A stretch of DNA of 64,000 nucleotides from Sphingomonas echinoides. GTDB lineage: Bacteria; Pseudomonadota; Alphaproteobacteria; Sphingomonadales; Sphingomonadaceae. The stretch lies in assembly GCF_029623395.1 (NCBI RefSeq), contig NZ_JAPYKK010000001.1, positions 62,001 through 126,000 of the forward strand. Reading direction: 5' to 3'. The notes beneath the pieces were generated by a model. That model was not told the DNA's origin. It saw only the letters and a program-made list of their open reading frames with translations, and ran no database searches. The position numbers were made by a program, and so were the translations under genes. Of this stretch, positions 28,983 to 37,792 are shown in pieces. Position 1 is the first letter of the stretch. The number at the start of each line of letters is the position of its first letter.

Positions 28983-29534
28983 ATGAAAAAGCTTACTTTA
29001 GTGATCGCAGGAATGGCCGCGATCATCGCGCTCCCAGCAAACGCGGCACAATTCAATTTCAGCTTTGACACCACCAGCACCCTGTTCGGCGGCCCTTTTC
29101 AAACGGCACGCGGCATTTTTACGACCTCGGACACGGCGGTTCAGCGATTTGGACAAACGGCTCTTGCGATCACGGGCATCTCCGGAACGATCAACGGAGT
29201 CGCAATCAGCGGTCTATTCGACGCACCGGGCAGTCCGACATACTATTATTTCACGTCAGGGCCGACGTTTCTGGACGGTAGCGGAGTGAACTTCAACGCA
29301 GGCGCGGCACGGGGCATCGCCTTCTTCCATCAGGATAACGTCGCTGCCGATATATATCGGATAAACGGTAACGGCACGATCTCTGCTCTCGGGACCGCAT
29401 CGTCCAGCCCAGTGGCAACTGCCGGCGCCATTCCTGAAACCGCGACCTGGGCGATGATGCTCGCGGGTTTCGGCATGATCGGCTTTGCGGTGCGTCGTCG
29501 CCAGTCGGTTAAAACGATTGCAAGCTACGCATAG
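28983..29534 (+). CDS. PEP-CTERM (PEPxxWA-type) exported protein
   Basis: A secreted protein of 183 residues. The signal peptide is at 1 to about 21 (KKLTLVIAGMAAIIALPANA). The middle is Gly/Thr/Phe-rich beta-type sequence with no recognised domain. The C-terminus has the sorting signal: IPETATWAMMLAGFGMIGFAVRRR, a variant of the sphingomonad PEPxxWAMM motif, a hydrophobic helix and a basic tail. Such proteins are cleaved by an exosortase (EpsH/XrtA type) and linked to biofilm or exopolysaccharide. No exosortase gene is in the window. A good SD (GGGAGAG) supports the start. Confidence 0.88.
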   Translation: MKKLTLVIAGMAAIIALPANAAQFNFSFDTTSTLFGGPFQTARGIFTTSDTAVQRFGQTALAITGISGTINGVAISGLFDAPGSPTYYYFTSGPTFLDGSGVNFNAGAARGIAFFHQDNVAADIYRINGNGTISALGTASSSPVATAGAIPETATWAMMLAGFGMIGFAVRRRQSVKTIASYA

Positions 29535-29557
29535 GAGCTTTGCCGTTGCGAACGCTG

Positions 29558-29586
29558 AAGCCGCTGGCCGAAAGGCCGGCGGCTTT
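29558..29586 (+). terminator. Terminator after the PEP-CTERM-type gene
   Basis: AAGCCGCTGGCC, loop GAAA, GGCCGGCGGCTTTCT: a stable GNRA-capped stem with one mismatch, 24 bases after the stop; only a short T-run follows. Confidence 0.7.
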
Positions 29587-29720
29587 CTGCGGTTCGCCTC
29601 CCAAAGGACGTCCGCTCGATACCTTCCTAGACGCCCCATGGTGCATCATGGTCCCGCGCCCCTCACCGAAGGACGCGGGCCATGAGGATGCAGGGACGGG
29701 CCCGGCATCCCCCATGGGTC

Positions 29721-31517
29721 TCAGTGGTTGTCGCGCGGCAACCCACGGGTCTGGGCGATGCGCTGATACGCTTCCGCCCCTTCGAGGATCGCGCCGGTGC
29801 CGAGCTGGCCGACCACCGCGCGCTGCATTTCCTGCCACGGGGTCTGCGACGCGGGATAGGCATAGCCCCCGGCCGCTTGCTGCGCTTCGCGCCGTGCCGC
29901 GATTTCAGCATCGTCGATCAGCACGTTGGCAGTGCCGCGGTTGAGGTCGATCCGCACACGGTCGCCCGTGCGCAACAAGCCGAGCGTGCCGCCCGCAGCC
30001 GCCTCGGGCGAGGCGTTGAGGATCGACGGGCTGCCGCTCGTCCCCGACTGGCGACCGTCGCCGATGCACGGCAGCGCGTGGACGCCATCGAGGATCAGAT
30101 GCGCCGGCGGGCGCATGTTGACGACTTCGGCAGCGCCCGGGAAGCCGATCGGCCCGGCGCCGCGCATCACCAGCAGCGTTTCCGCGGTGATCCCGGTTGC
30201 GGGGTCGTCGATCAGGCGGTGATATTCCTCCGGCCCGTCGAACACCACGACCGGACCTTCGAACGCATCGAGATCATCCGGGTTGGAGAGGTAGCGCTCG
30301 CGGAATTCGGGCGAGATCACGCTCGTCTTCATCACCGCATTCTCGAACAGGTTGCCCGACAGCACGACGAAGCCTGCCGCCTCCATCAGCGGGGTCGCGA
30401 ACGGACGGATGACCTTCTCGTCCTCGATCGCCACGCCACGGCAATTCTCGCCCATCGTCTTGCCGTTGACGGTCATCGCGTCTTCGAGAATCAACCCCTG
30501 GTCGATCAGCTGCGACACGACCGCCGGAACGCCGCCCGCACGGTAGAAATCCTCGCCGAGATATTCACCGGCGGGCTGCAGGTTGACGAGCAAAGGAATG
30601 TCGAGGCCATGCTCCTGCCACGTCTCGACCGGGACATCGACGCCGATGTGGCGTGAGATGGCGGTGAGATGGATCGGCGCGTTGGTCGATCCGCCGATTG
30701 CCGAATTGACGCGAATCGCATTGAGGAACGCGTCGCGCGTCATGATGTCCGACGGCTTGAGGTCCTCGGCGACCATCTCGACGATGCGCTTGCCGGTCAA
30801 ATAGGCGACTTCCTGGCGATCACGATACGGCGCGGGGATCGCGGCCGAACCCGGCAGCGACATGCCAAGCGCCTCGCACAGCGAGTTCATCGTCGTCGCG
30901 GTGCCCATCGTGTTGCAATAGCCGGTCGACGGTGCCGACGACGCCACCAGACGGATGAATTCGGCGTGATCGATCTCGCCAGCCGCGAGCAGTTCGCGCG
31001 CCTTCCATACGATCGTGCCCGAGCCGGTGCGCTCGCCCTTGTGCCAGCCGTTGAGCATCGGGCCGACCGACAAGGCGATCGCGGGGATGTTCACGGTCGC
31101 CGCCGCCATCAGGCAGGCCGGCGTGGTCTTGTCGCAACCGATCGTCAGCACGACGCCGTCGAGCGGATAGCCGTACAGAGTCTCGACCAGCCCGAGATAG
31201 GCGAGGTTGCGGTCGAGGCCCGCGGTTGGGCGCTTGCCGGTTTCCTGGATCGGATGGACCGGGAATTCGAGCGCGATGCCGCCGGCTTCACGAATGCCTT
31301 CGCGCAGCCGCTCGGCCAAGACGAGGTGGTGGCGGTTGCACGGCGACAGGTCGGAGCCCGTCTGCGCAATGCCGATGATCGGCTTGCCCGACTGCAGCTC
31401 GGCGAGGCTCAACCCGAAGTTGAGATACCGCTCGAGATACAGCGCGGTCATATCAATGTTGTCGGGATTATCGAACCACGCACGGCTGCGGAGCTGGGGA
31501 GGTGTGGACTCAGACAT
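29721..31517 (-). CDS. IlvD/Edd-family sugar-acid dehydratase (L-arabinonate/D-xylonate/D-galactonate type)
   Basis: An iron-sulfur dehydratase of 598 residues from the ATG at 31517 ([15 protein letters not shown]). Three cysteines fall at 60 (SPCNRHH), 128 (IGCDKTTPA) and 201 (STGYCNTMG), the spacing known for the [2Fe-2S] site of Caulobacter xylonate dehydratase. The length and the N-terminal [10 protein letters not shown] block put it with sugar-acid dehydratases rather than with IlvD of branched-chain synthesis. It makes 2-keto-3-deoxy acids, the substrates of the AraD1-like enzyme and of dgoK. It is divergent from the sugar permease. The exact sugar acid is inferred. Confidence 0.88.
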   Translation of the reverse strand: MSESTPPQLRSRAWFDNPDNIDMTALYLERYLNFGLSLAELQSGKPIIGIAQTGSDLSPCNRHHLVLAERLREGIREAGGIALEFPVHPIQETGKRPTAGLDRNLAYLGLVETLYGYPLDGVVLTIGCDKTTPACLMAAATVNIPAIALSVGPMLNGWHKGERTGSGTIVWKARELLAAGEIDHAEFIRLVASSAPSTGYCNTMGTATTMNSLCEALGMSLPGSAAIPAPYRDRQEVAYLTGKRIVEMVAEDLKPSDIMTRDAFLNAIRVNSAIGGSTNAPIHLTAISRHIGVDVPVETWQEHGLDIPLLVNLQPAGEYLGEDFYRAGGVPAVVSQLIDQGLILEDAMTVNGKTMGENCRGVAIEDEKVIRPFATPLMEAAGFVVLSGNLFENAVMKTSVISPEFRERYLSNPDDLDAFEGPVVVFDGPEEYHRLIDDPATGITAETLLVMRGAGPIGFPGAAEVVNMRPPAHLILDGVHALPCIGDGRQSGTSGSPSILNASPEAAAGGTLGLLRTGDRVRIDLNRGTANVLIDDAEIAARREAQQAAGGYAYPASQTPWQEMQRAVVGQLGTGAILEGAEAYQRIAQTRGLPRDNH

Positions 31518-31573
31518 TTTCGGGAACTCCGCGTTTGACGCTATCCAGATCGAGATATACTCAGACATTTATA
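31508..31573. promoter_or_regulatory. Candidate operator, site 2, with repeated 12-mer
   Basis: ACTCAGACATTT occurs twice, at 31508-31519 (over the IlvD/Edd start codon) and 31559-31570. The second copy is embedded in ATATACTCAGACATTTATAA, whose reverse complement matches sites 1 and 3 around TCTGA. It is in the divergent promoter between the dehydratase and permease genes. Confidence 0.45.
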
Positions 31574-31595
31574 AGATCAATGAGGATGCGTGCCC

Positions 31596-32918
31596 ATGGC
31601 AATAACACCCACCCGGCAACCGACGCTGACCGAGGCGCCACCGGAGGGCGGCGTGCGCCCTTCCTATGTCAGCGCGCTGGTGCTGCTTGGCACGCTGTTC
31701 TTCATGTGGGGGTTCATCACCGTCATCAACAACACGCTGCTGCCGCATCTGCGCAGCGTGTTCGAGCTGAGCTATACACAGACCACACTGATCGAGAGCG
31801 TGTGGTTCATCGCCTATTTCTTCGCGTCGATCCCCTCGGCGAAGCTGATCGAACGTATCGGCTACAAGAAGTCGCTCGTCGTCGGTCTGCTCATCATGGC
31901 AGCCGGCGCAGTCGGCATGACGGTGGCCGCGAGCATTCCGTCCTACGGCGTCACGCTCGTCATGCTGTTCGTCATCGCGAGCGGAATCACGCTGCTGCAG
32001 GTCGCGGCCAACCCCTATGTCGCGGTGATCGGCTCGCCTGAGACAGCGTCGGCGCGCTTGAACCTCGTCCAGGCGCTCAACTCCGCCGGGACGATGCTTG
32101 CGCCGCTGTTCGGCGCGTATCTGATCCTCGGGCGCTCGACCAGCGGCACCGCCAAGTCGGGTGCAGTGTTCACCCAGGCGGAGCGGCTCGCCGATGCGCA
32201 GTCGGTGGTCCTGCCTTACGTGCTGGTGGCGATCGTGCTCGTCATCCTCGCGGTCGTGATCGCGCGGTTCCCGTTGCCTGCGATGGGCACATCGACCAGC
32301 CGGATGGCGAAGGCCGACCGCAAGAACCACTCGCTGTGGAAGCACCGCAACCTGGTGTTCGGCATCCCCGCGATCTTCATCTACCTGATCGCCGAGATCG
32401 GCGTCGCCAACCTGTTCGTCAATTTCGTCAGCCAGCCGCAAATCGCGGACCTGACGCATGAGCAGGCCGGTCGCTACCTCACCTTCCTGTGGGGCTTCAT
32501 GATGATCGGTCGCTTCCTCGGCTCGTTCATCATGCAGAAGATCCCGGCGGAGACGGTGCTTGCGGCGTTCTCGATCGGCGCGTTCGTCGTGATGCTCGTC
32601 ACCGTCTTCACGACCGGGCCAATGGCGATGTGGGCGCTGATCCTCGTCGGGCTGTTCCACTCGATCATGTTCCCGACGATCTTCACGCTCGGGATCAAGG
32701 GCCTCGGCCCGTTGACCGAGGAAGGGTCGGGGCTGTTGATCATGGCAATTGCCGGCGGTGCTCTGGTCGTCGTGCAGGGGCAGATTGCGGATGCCTATGG
32801 GTTGCAGACGTCCTTCCTGCTGACCGCGGCGTGCGAACTGTACATCCTGTTCTACGCCCTGTGGGGCAGTCGGACGACCGAGATCGCAACGGTGCCGGGC
32901 CAGCCGCTCGAGGAATGA
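31596..32918 (+). CDS. FHS-family sugar:proton permease (FucP/GluP-like)
   Basis: A major-facilitator permease of 440 residues with about 12 membrane helices, of the fucose/glucose-galactose group. Family features seen are FFMWGFITVINNTLLPHLRS near residue 40, GITLLQVAANPYVAVIG in helix 4, and RLNLVQALNSAGTMLAPLFG. The ATG at 31596 is chosen over the GTG at 31590 because TGAGGA (31581-31586) then has normal spacing. It probably brings L-arabinose, D-galactose or a related sugar across the inner membrane for the pathway encoded around it. Confidence 0.88.
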   Translation: MAITPTRQPTLTEAPPEGGVRPSYVSALVLLGTLFFMWGFITVINNTLLPHLRSVFELSYTQTTLIESVWFIAYFFASIPSAKLIERIGYKKSLVVGLLIMAAGAVGMTVAASIPSYGVTLVMLFVIASGITLLQVAANPYVAVIGSPETASARLNLVQALNSAGTMLAPLFGAYLILGRSTSGTAKSGAVFTQAERLADAQSVVLPYVLVAIVLVILAVVIARFPLPAMGTSTSRMAKADRKNHSLWKHRNLVFGIPAIFIYLIAEIGVANLFVNFVSQPQIADLTHEQAGRYLTFLWGFMMIGRFLGSFIMQKIPAETVLAAFSIGAFVVMLVTVFTTGPMAMWALILVGLFHSIMFPTIFTLGIKGLGPLTEEGSGLLIMAIAGGALVVVQGQIADAYGLQTSFLLTAACELYILFYALWGSRTTEIATVPGQPLEE

Positions 32919-32949
32919 CGAAGGCTTAGCGCCCCGTCTTATTCAAAAC

Positions 32950-32987
32950 AAAACCCGCCGTGCGCTATGCGCACGGCGGGTTTTTTT
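32950..32987. terminator. Bidirectional Rho-independent terminator
   Basis: AAACCCGCCGTGCGC, loop TAT, GCGCACGGCGGGTTTTTTT: perfect 15-bp stem with T-run on one strand and A-run on the other, between the convergent permease and TonB-receptor genes. Confidence 0.93.
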
Positions 32988-33023
32988 ACGTCTTGGAACA
33001 GCCCCCCCGGGGGGGACAATCCC

Positions 33024-35357
33024 CTAGAACCCCTTCTTCACCGTCACGAAGAACTGCCGCGGCGCACCGGCGAGCAGCGTCTGGCTGTCGCCGCTCTTGC
33101 CGAAGCCGTTCGACCCGATCGTCGCGACATAGCCGAGGTCGGTCAGGTTGGTGACGCTCCCCTCGATCCCCAGTCCGTTGAGCACGCCCTCACCCCGGAA
33201 GGTGTAGCCGATCGTCGCATCGACCAGCACGCGGCCCGGGACCGACTGATCGTTGAGATAGGTGAAGTAGCGCTTCGACATATAGTTGGCGCCGACCCGC
33301 GCGAGGAAGTGGCCGTCGTCATAGACCGCCTCGCCCTTCAGCATGTGCTCGGGGTTGTCGGGAACGGTCTTGCCCTTGGTCGCGGTATCGATCTGCCCGA
33401 CCGAGCCGACCGCGGTGCTGATGACGTTGTCGCGATATTCCGCCTTGCCGTAGGAATAGGAGGCATAAAGCGAAACCGCCGGCATCACCTTGTACGTGCC
33501 GGTCACTTCGACGCCGTAGTTGCGCACCGAACCGACGTTCTGCAGCGTCGTCGGGTTGCCCGCGCCGCCCGTTCCGTTCGCCAGCGACAGCAAGCGGTTC
33601 GAGAAGTCGACATAATAGCCTGCGATCGACGCCTGGAACCCGGCCATCCGGAAGCGCCCGCCGACTTCGTAGCTGTCCGACCGCTCAGGCTTGAGCGTGT
33701 TGCGAATCAGGTCGAGCCCGGCCTGCGTCGTAGCGAAGGGCGACCCGCCGACTGCGCCGGACGTGAACGCGCGCATGTTTTGCGTGAAGGTCGCGAACAC
33801 CTCGGTCTGGCCGCCGATCCGGTACAAGGCGCCGACCTGCGGCAGGAACCAGTCCTTCGACTCGATCTTTCCGGCAGCGAGCGTGCCGACGATCGCCTTG
33901 GCGCGGTTGACGACTTGCAAACCCTTCCACCCGCCGGTCAGCGTCAAGTCGCCCAGCGTCAGCTTGTCGGAGACGTAGTACATCAGGGTCTCGGTGTTGA
34001 ACTTGGCATCGAACTGCGTGAAGAACGGATTGCTCTTGAACTGAAGCGTCGGCAGCGATGCAGTCGACTGATTGGCAAGACCGTAGAACCGCCGCGCATT
34101 CTCGGAATCGTTCGATTCGTACCACCCGCCGATTTCGAGGTGGTTCGGCCCGGTGTCGACCGCGACATGCCCCAATACGCCACCGCGATGGATATCATAT
34201 TCGGTCGTGCGTACCGACAGCGAGGCGCCGCCCGGCGTCGGCGTATAGGGCAGATACCAGACGCCCTGCCCGTGATTGTCGTGATAATAGCCGGTCAGCT
34301 TGAGCGAGACATGGTCGGTCAGCCGACTGTCGAACGTCGCGCCCGCGAGATAATCCTGCCGCAGCCCGCCAGCATCGTAATAGACGTCGTCGACCGTCTT
34401 ATAGGGTGCCGGAAAGGTCGTTCCCGCAGCCGGATAGGGCAGCGGGCGGCCGGTGGCGGTGTTCTGGTTCGCATAGACTTGCGCCAGCTGCGTCGCGAGC
34501 GGGAAGTTGTTCGAGATATTGTCGAGGTTGTAGCCGAACCGCTTGATCAGATCGAGGCTGAGATCCTGATAGTCCTGCTCGCGCCGGTCCGAATAATCGA
34601 AGAAACCGGTGATCGAGCCGCGGCTGCCGAGATCCTGGACGATCTTCGCGTTGACCTGATGCTGGCGCTGTTCGCCGAAGCCCTTCCACTTGTCGGTCTT
34701 GAGATAGCCGTAGCTGATATAGCCCTTGAGCCCCTGCCCGGTGATGTCACCGCTCTCGAGCCGGACGAACCCGCGATACGTCTCGTTGCTGCCATAGGTG
34801 CCCGACGCGACGATCCCCATCGTGTCCGACGGCTTGAGCGAGGTGAATTCGATCGTTCCGCCGAGATTGCTGCTGGACGCGGTGCCGAGCGCCCCCGCGC
34901 CCTGCGCGACCGACGCGACGCCGAGGTTCTCGGAAATGATCGCGCGGCTGATGTGGAGACCGTTGGTGTTGCCGTAGCTCATGTCGCCGAGCGGAATGCC
35001 GTCGAGCGTAAAGCCGAGCTGGTTCTGGTTGAACCCGCGCAGCGTGATCCGCGACGACCATTCGTACGCGCCGAAGGCGTCGGCTGCCTGATAGTTGACG
35101 CCGGGAAGCTTGGCGATTGCCTTGAGCGGGGTCGAGCCGGGGGTCAGGCGTTCGATGTCGAGATTGCTGACCGTCTGCACCTGCCGCGCCTGCCCGAAGC
35201 CGAGCACGACGATGTCGGACGTGTCGGCGGCGGGGGCGTCGCTTGCGGGGAGGTCGGTCGCCTGCGGCTCGACCGGCGCGGCGGTTTGCGCGACCGCAGC
35301 GGTCGAACAAAGGGCAAGCATCATCGAACCCGCAAGCAGGTGAAAACGAAGCGTCAT
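33024..35357 (-). CDS. TonB-dependent receptor
   Basis: An outer-membrane TonB-dependent transporter of 777 residues from the ATG at 35357. The signal peptide covers about 1-24 (LLAGSMMLALCSTAAVAQ). The TonB-box-like stretch is DIVVLGFGQ, followed by the plug domain (TPLKAIAKLPGVNYQAADAFG, GFNQNQLGFTLDGIPLGD) and a 22-strand-type barrel ending VTVKKGF with terminal Phe. SD GGGAG precedes the start. In this locus it is most likely the oligosaccharide importer; no SusD partner is present, as usual in Proteobacteria. Confidence 0.92.
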   Translation of the reverse strand: MTLRFHLLAGSMMLALCSTAAVAQTAAPVEPQATDLPASDAPAADTSDIVVLGFGQARQVQTVSNLDIERLTPGSTPLKAIAKLPGVNYQAADAFGAYEWSSRITLRGFNQNQLGFTLDGIPLGDMSYGNTNGLHISRAIISENLGVASVAQGAGALGTASSSNLGGTIEFTSLKPSDTMGIVASGTYGSNETYRGFVRLESGDITGQGLKGYISYGYLKTDKWKGFGEQRQHQVNAKIVQDLGSRGSITGFFDYSDRREQDYQDLSLDLIKRFGYNLDNISNNFPLATQLAQVYANQNTATGRPLPYPAAGTTFPAPYKTVDDVYYDAGGLRQDYLAGATFDSRLTDHVSLKLTGYYHDNHGQGVWYLPYTPTPGGASLSVRTTEYDIHRGGVLGHVAVDTGPNHLEIGGWYESNDSENARRFYGLANQSTASLPTLQFKSNPFFTQFDAKFNTETLMYYVSDKLTLGDLTLTGGWKGLQVVNRAKAIVGTLAAGKIESKDWFLPQVGALYRIGGQTEVFATFTQNMRAFTSGAVGGSPFATTQAGLDLIRNTLKPERSDSYEVGGRFRMAGFQASIAGYYVDFSNRLLSLANGTGGAGNPTTLQNVGSVRNYGVEVTGTYKVMPAVSLYASYSYGKAEYRDNVISTAVGSVGQIDTATKGKTVPDNPEHMLKGEAVYDDGHFLARVGANYMSKRYFTYLNDQSVPGRVLVDATIGYTFRGEGVLNGLGIEGSVTNLTDLGYVATIGSNGFGKSGDSQTLLAGAPRQFFVTVKKGF

Positions 35358-35683
35358 TGCTGGAAACTCCCTGACGGGCCGATTGTCGGCCTCGTCGTGG
35401 CGCATGCCGACTTTGTGTTGCGGGGTCATGACCGTTTCGGGTCTAATCCGCGACGGTTGGCTACCGTTTTCGGCGAGCGTCAGCGCAAGGCCGCTGCAGC
35501 GGCGGAGGCGTAGAAGATGCGCGGCTGGAGGGGCTTCTTAAAGAAGCCCCTCCCCTGAAGGGGAGGGGCTAGGGAAAGCCCTCACACGTGTCGCAACCCT
35601 TTGGCGGCGGAACATAGGAGCAATGGCGTGGGTCGAAATCCGTGTCGAGCAGCCAGCAACATCAAGCGAGCTAGCGACAACGG
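35358..35683. promoter_or_regulatory. Region between TonB receptor and CoA lyase: palindrome and GC-rich hairpins
   Basis: No gene. ACGGTTGGCTACCGT at 35453-35467 is an inverted repeat (ACGGT/ACCGT) about 95 bases upstream of the receptor start and could be an operator. At 35529-35570 GGGGCTTCTT/AAGAAGCCCC is followed directly by CCCCTGAAGGGG, two abutting hairpins. They may terminate the lyase unit, which ends at 35684, or be a dispersed repeat related to 62830-62940. Confidence 0.4.
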
Positions 35684-36574
35684 CTACCCCCCGTAAGCCC
35701 CGGCCTTCGCCAACACCCCGCGCGCCTGCTTCAAATGCGGAATATCCAGCATCCGCCCATCGAGCCCAACCGTCCCCGCGCCACCCGCCGCATCGAACGC
35801 CGCGACCACCCGCTCGGCGAACGCGACCTCCTCCGCATCGGGGAGATAACTCTCATTGATCGCCGCGACCTGCGCCGGGTGAATCGCCAGCCGCCCGGTA
35901 AACCCCTCCGCGCGCGATGCGCGAGACGACGCCCGCAACCCAGCGTCATCGCGGAAATCAACGTACAGCGTATCGACCGCCTGCACCCCCGCCGCCTTCG
36001 CGCCGAGCAGCGTCAGCGTCCGAACGGTGCGGTAGGTCAGCGCCCATCCCCCCGCCGGATCGAGATTGGTGGACGCGCCCAGTGCCGCCGCCAGATCCTC
36101 CGCCCCCCAGGTCAGCCCGGCAAGCCGCGCCTGCCGCACCTTGGCATAGTCGCCGAGCGTGAATGGCGCAGCGGCAGTTTCGGTCGCGACCGGCAGGATC
36201 GCGATCGATCCGACGGTGAGCCCGGCCTGCGCCTCGAGCGCGTCGAGATAGAAAGACAGTTGCGCGATATCGGCAGGCCCGCCGCATTTGGGCAGCATCA
36301 CGCCATCGGGCGCCGCCGCCACCACCGCTACCAGATCGTCGAGCACCATCCCGCTGTCGAGCGGGTTGATCCGCACCCACAGCTGACTCGTCCGCGCCGC
36401 CTGCAGCCGATCCGCCAACAGTCCGGCGACGAGATCGCGCCCGCGTGCCTTGTTCTCGGGCGCAACCGAATCCTCGAGATCGAAAATCAACGCATCCGCG
36501 CCGGTGCCATCGGCCTTGGCGAGCTTCTTCTCGCTGTCGCCCGGGATGAACAGCCACGATCGCAGGTCGATCAT
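35684..36574 (-). CDS. HpcH/HpaI-family CoA-ester lyase (CitE-like)
   Basis: A TIM-barrel lyase of the CitE/malyl-CoA/citramalyl-CoA group, 296 residues from the ATG at 36574. The N-terminus SWLFIPGDSEKKLAKA and the metal-site Glu in LIFDLEDSVAPENKARGR are diagnostic; LGASTNLDPAG and IHPAQVAAINE are further family blocks. The start overlaps the stop of the upstream MaoC gene (ATGA). Paired MaoC hydratase and CitE lyase genes occur in itaconate, mesaconate or methylmalate breakdown; a CoA-transferase is not present here. The substrate is therefore open. Confidence 0.85.
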   Translation of the reverse strand: MIDLRSWLFIPGDSEKKLAKADGTGADALIFDLEDSVAPENKARGRDLVAGLLADRLQAARTSQLWVRINPLDSGMVLDDLVAVVAAAPDGVMLPKCGGPADIAQLSFYLDALEAQAGLTVGSIAILPVATETAAAPFTLGDYAKVRQARLAGLTWGAEDLAAALGASTNLDPAGGWALTYRTVRTLTLLGAKAAGVQAVDTLYVDFRDDAGLRASSRASRAEGFTGRLAIHPAQVAAINESYLPDAEEVAFAERVVAAFDAAGGAGTVGLDGRMLDIPHLKQARGVLAKAGAYGG

Positions 36575-37035
36575 GCGCTTGCCTCCACCGGGGTCTTGCG
36601 CTGCAATCCGGTCCGCTTGCACGACGCAACGAGTTCCTCCCGCTGGTTGAACGCGCGGTGGACGAAGGTGACGATCCCCGCGTCGGGCCGTGAGCGGGAC
36701 TCACGCACCTCGACCACTTCGGTCTCGACCCTCAGCGTATCGCCGATGAACACGGGCGCGGGAAACCGCACCTCATCCCACCCGAGATTGGCGACCGCGG
36801 TGCCGAGCGTCGTATCCCCGACCGAAACGCCGACCATCAGCCCGAGCGTGAAGGTCGAATTGACGATGATCCGCCCGTAGTCGCTGTCCTTCATGTATTC
36901 AGCGTCGAGATGCAGCTGCGCCGGGTTATGCGTGAGCGTCGAGAACAACAGATTGTCGGTCTCGGTCACGGTCCGCCGGATCGCGTGGGCAAACGTCTGC
37001 CCGACTTCCAACTGCTCGAACCACAATCCCGCCAT
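36571..37035 (-). CDS. MaoC-family dehydratase (hotdog fold enoyl/mesaconyl-CoA hydratase)
   Basis: A single-hotdog MaoC-like hydratase of 154 residues. The catalytic Asp/His pair region is DNLLFSTLTHNPAQLHLDAEYMKDSDYGRIIVNS (key residues D, N, H around 30-42); the core fold continues with GWDEVRFPAPVFIGDTLRVETEV. It is coupled to the CoA-ester lyase by a 4-base overlap. A 126-base gap separates it from dgoA upstream on the same strand, so it may be a tail of the dgoKA unit or have its own promoter. Confidence 0.85.
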   Translation of the reverse strand: MAGLWFEQLEVGQTFAHAIRRTVTETDNLLFSTLTHNPAQLHLDAEYMKDSDYGRIIVNSTFTLGLMVGVSVGDTTLGTAVANLGWDEVRFPAPVFIGDTLRVETEVVEVRESRSRPDAGIVTFVHRAFNQREELVASCKRTGLQRKTPVEASA

Positions 37036-37161
37036 CGCCTGCCGCTCCCGATTACCGCCCTGTGCCGGGCCTGCTGTGTTGCAGGACTGGCCATACCAGC
37101 GATTTTCGGAAGGGCTAGAGCGGGATGGCCCTCCCCCAAACCGTTCGGGGAAAAGGGGTGC

Positions 37162-37788
37162 TTACCCCAGTGCGGCGATGAACGCGCGCGCGTTCGCGCC
37201 GACCTGCTCGGCGGTCGCGCCGACCGAATAGAGCGCACCGCCCAGACCGAACCCGGCAGCGCCCGCCGCGGTCCACGGTGCCATCCCCTCGGGGGTGATT
37301 CCACCGACCGGCAGGACGCGCGCCGTCTTGGGCAACACCGCGCGCATCGCCTTCAGGATCGTCGGGCTTGCCGCCTCTGCCGGGAAAAGCTTGAGCGCAG
37401 TCGCACCGGTTTCGAGCGCGAGGAATGCTTCGCTCGGCGTGGCGATCCCCGGCAGCGACACCAGCCCCGCCGCCGCCGTTGCTGCGATGACGCGCGGGTT
37501 CATGTTGGGGGAAATGATCATGGTCCCGCCCGCCGCCTGCACCGCGGCGACGCCGTCGGTATCGAGCACGGTCCCCGCGCCGATGATCGCGCGGCCCTCG
37601 AACCGCTTCGCCAGCCGCGCGACGCTGTCGAGCGGGTCGGGCGAGTTCATCGGCACTTCGATCAGCGTGAACCCCGCCGCGACGAGTTCCTCGCCGATCG
37701 CCTCGACCTCGTCGGGGCGAACCCCGCGCAGGATCGCGACCAGCGGGCAACGCGCGAAGGCGGCGTCGAAATCGGAAACCATGGTCAT
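37162..37788 (-). CDS. dgoA: 2-dehydro-3-deoxy-6-phosphogalactonate aldolase
   Basis: A class I aldolase of the KDPG/KDPGal family, 208 residues. It cleaves 2-keto-3-deoxy-6-phosphogalactonate to pyruvate and glyceraldehyde-3-phosphate. Seen are PLVAILRGVRPDEV, the catalytic Glu in LIEVPMNSPDP, GAGTVLDTDGV and the Schiff-base Lys in ALKLFPAEAAS. It starts at ATG 37788, 4 bases after the dgoK stop. The immediate pairing with dgoK favours the galactonate over the gluconate substrate. Confidence 0.92.
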   Translation of the reverse strand: MTMVSDFDAAFARCPLVAILRGVRPDEVEAIGEELVAAGFTLIEVPMNSPDPLDSVARLAKRFEGRAIIGAGTVLDTDGVAAVQAAGGTMIISPNMNPRVIAATAAAGLVSLPGIATPSEAFLALETGATALKLFPAEAASPTILKAMRAVLPKTARVLPVGGITPEGMAPWTAAGAAGFGLGGALYSVGATAEQVGANARAFIAALG

Positions 37789-37792
37789 GTGA

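Noticed and set aside
32967-35513. 848-residue plus-strand open frame opposite the TonB receptor
   Set aside because: Antisense shadow; the receptor has signal peptide, plug and C-terminal Phe.
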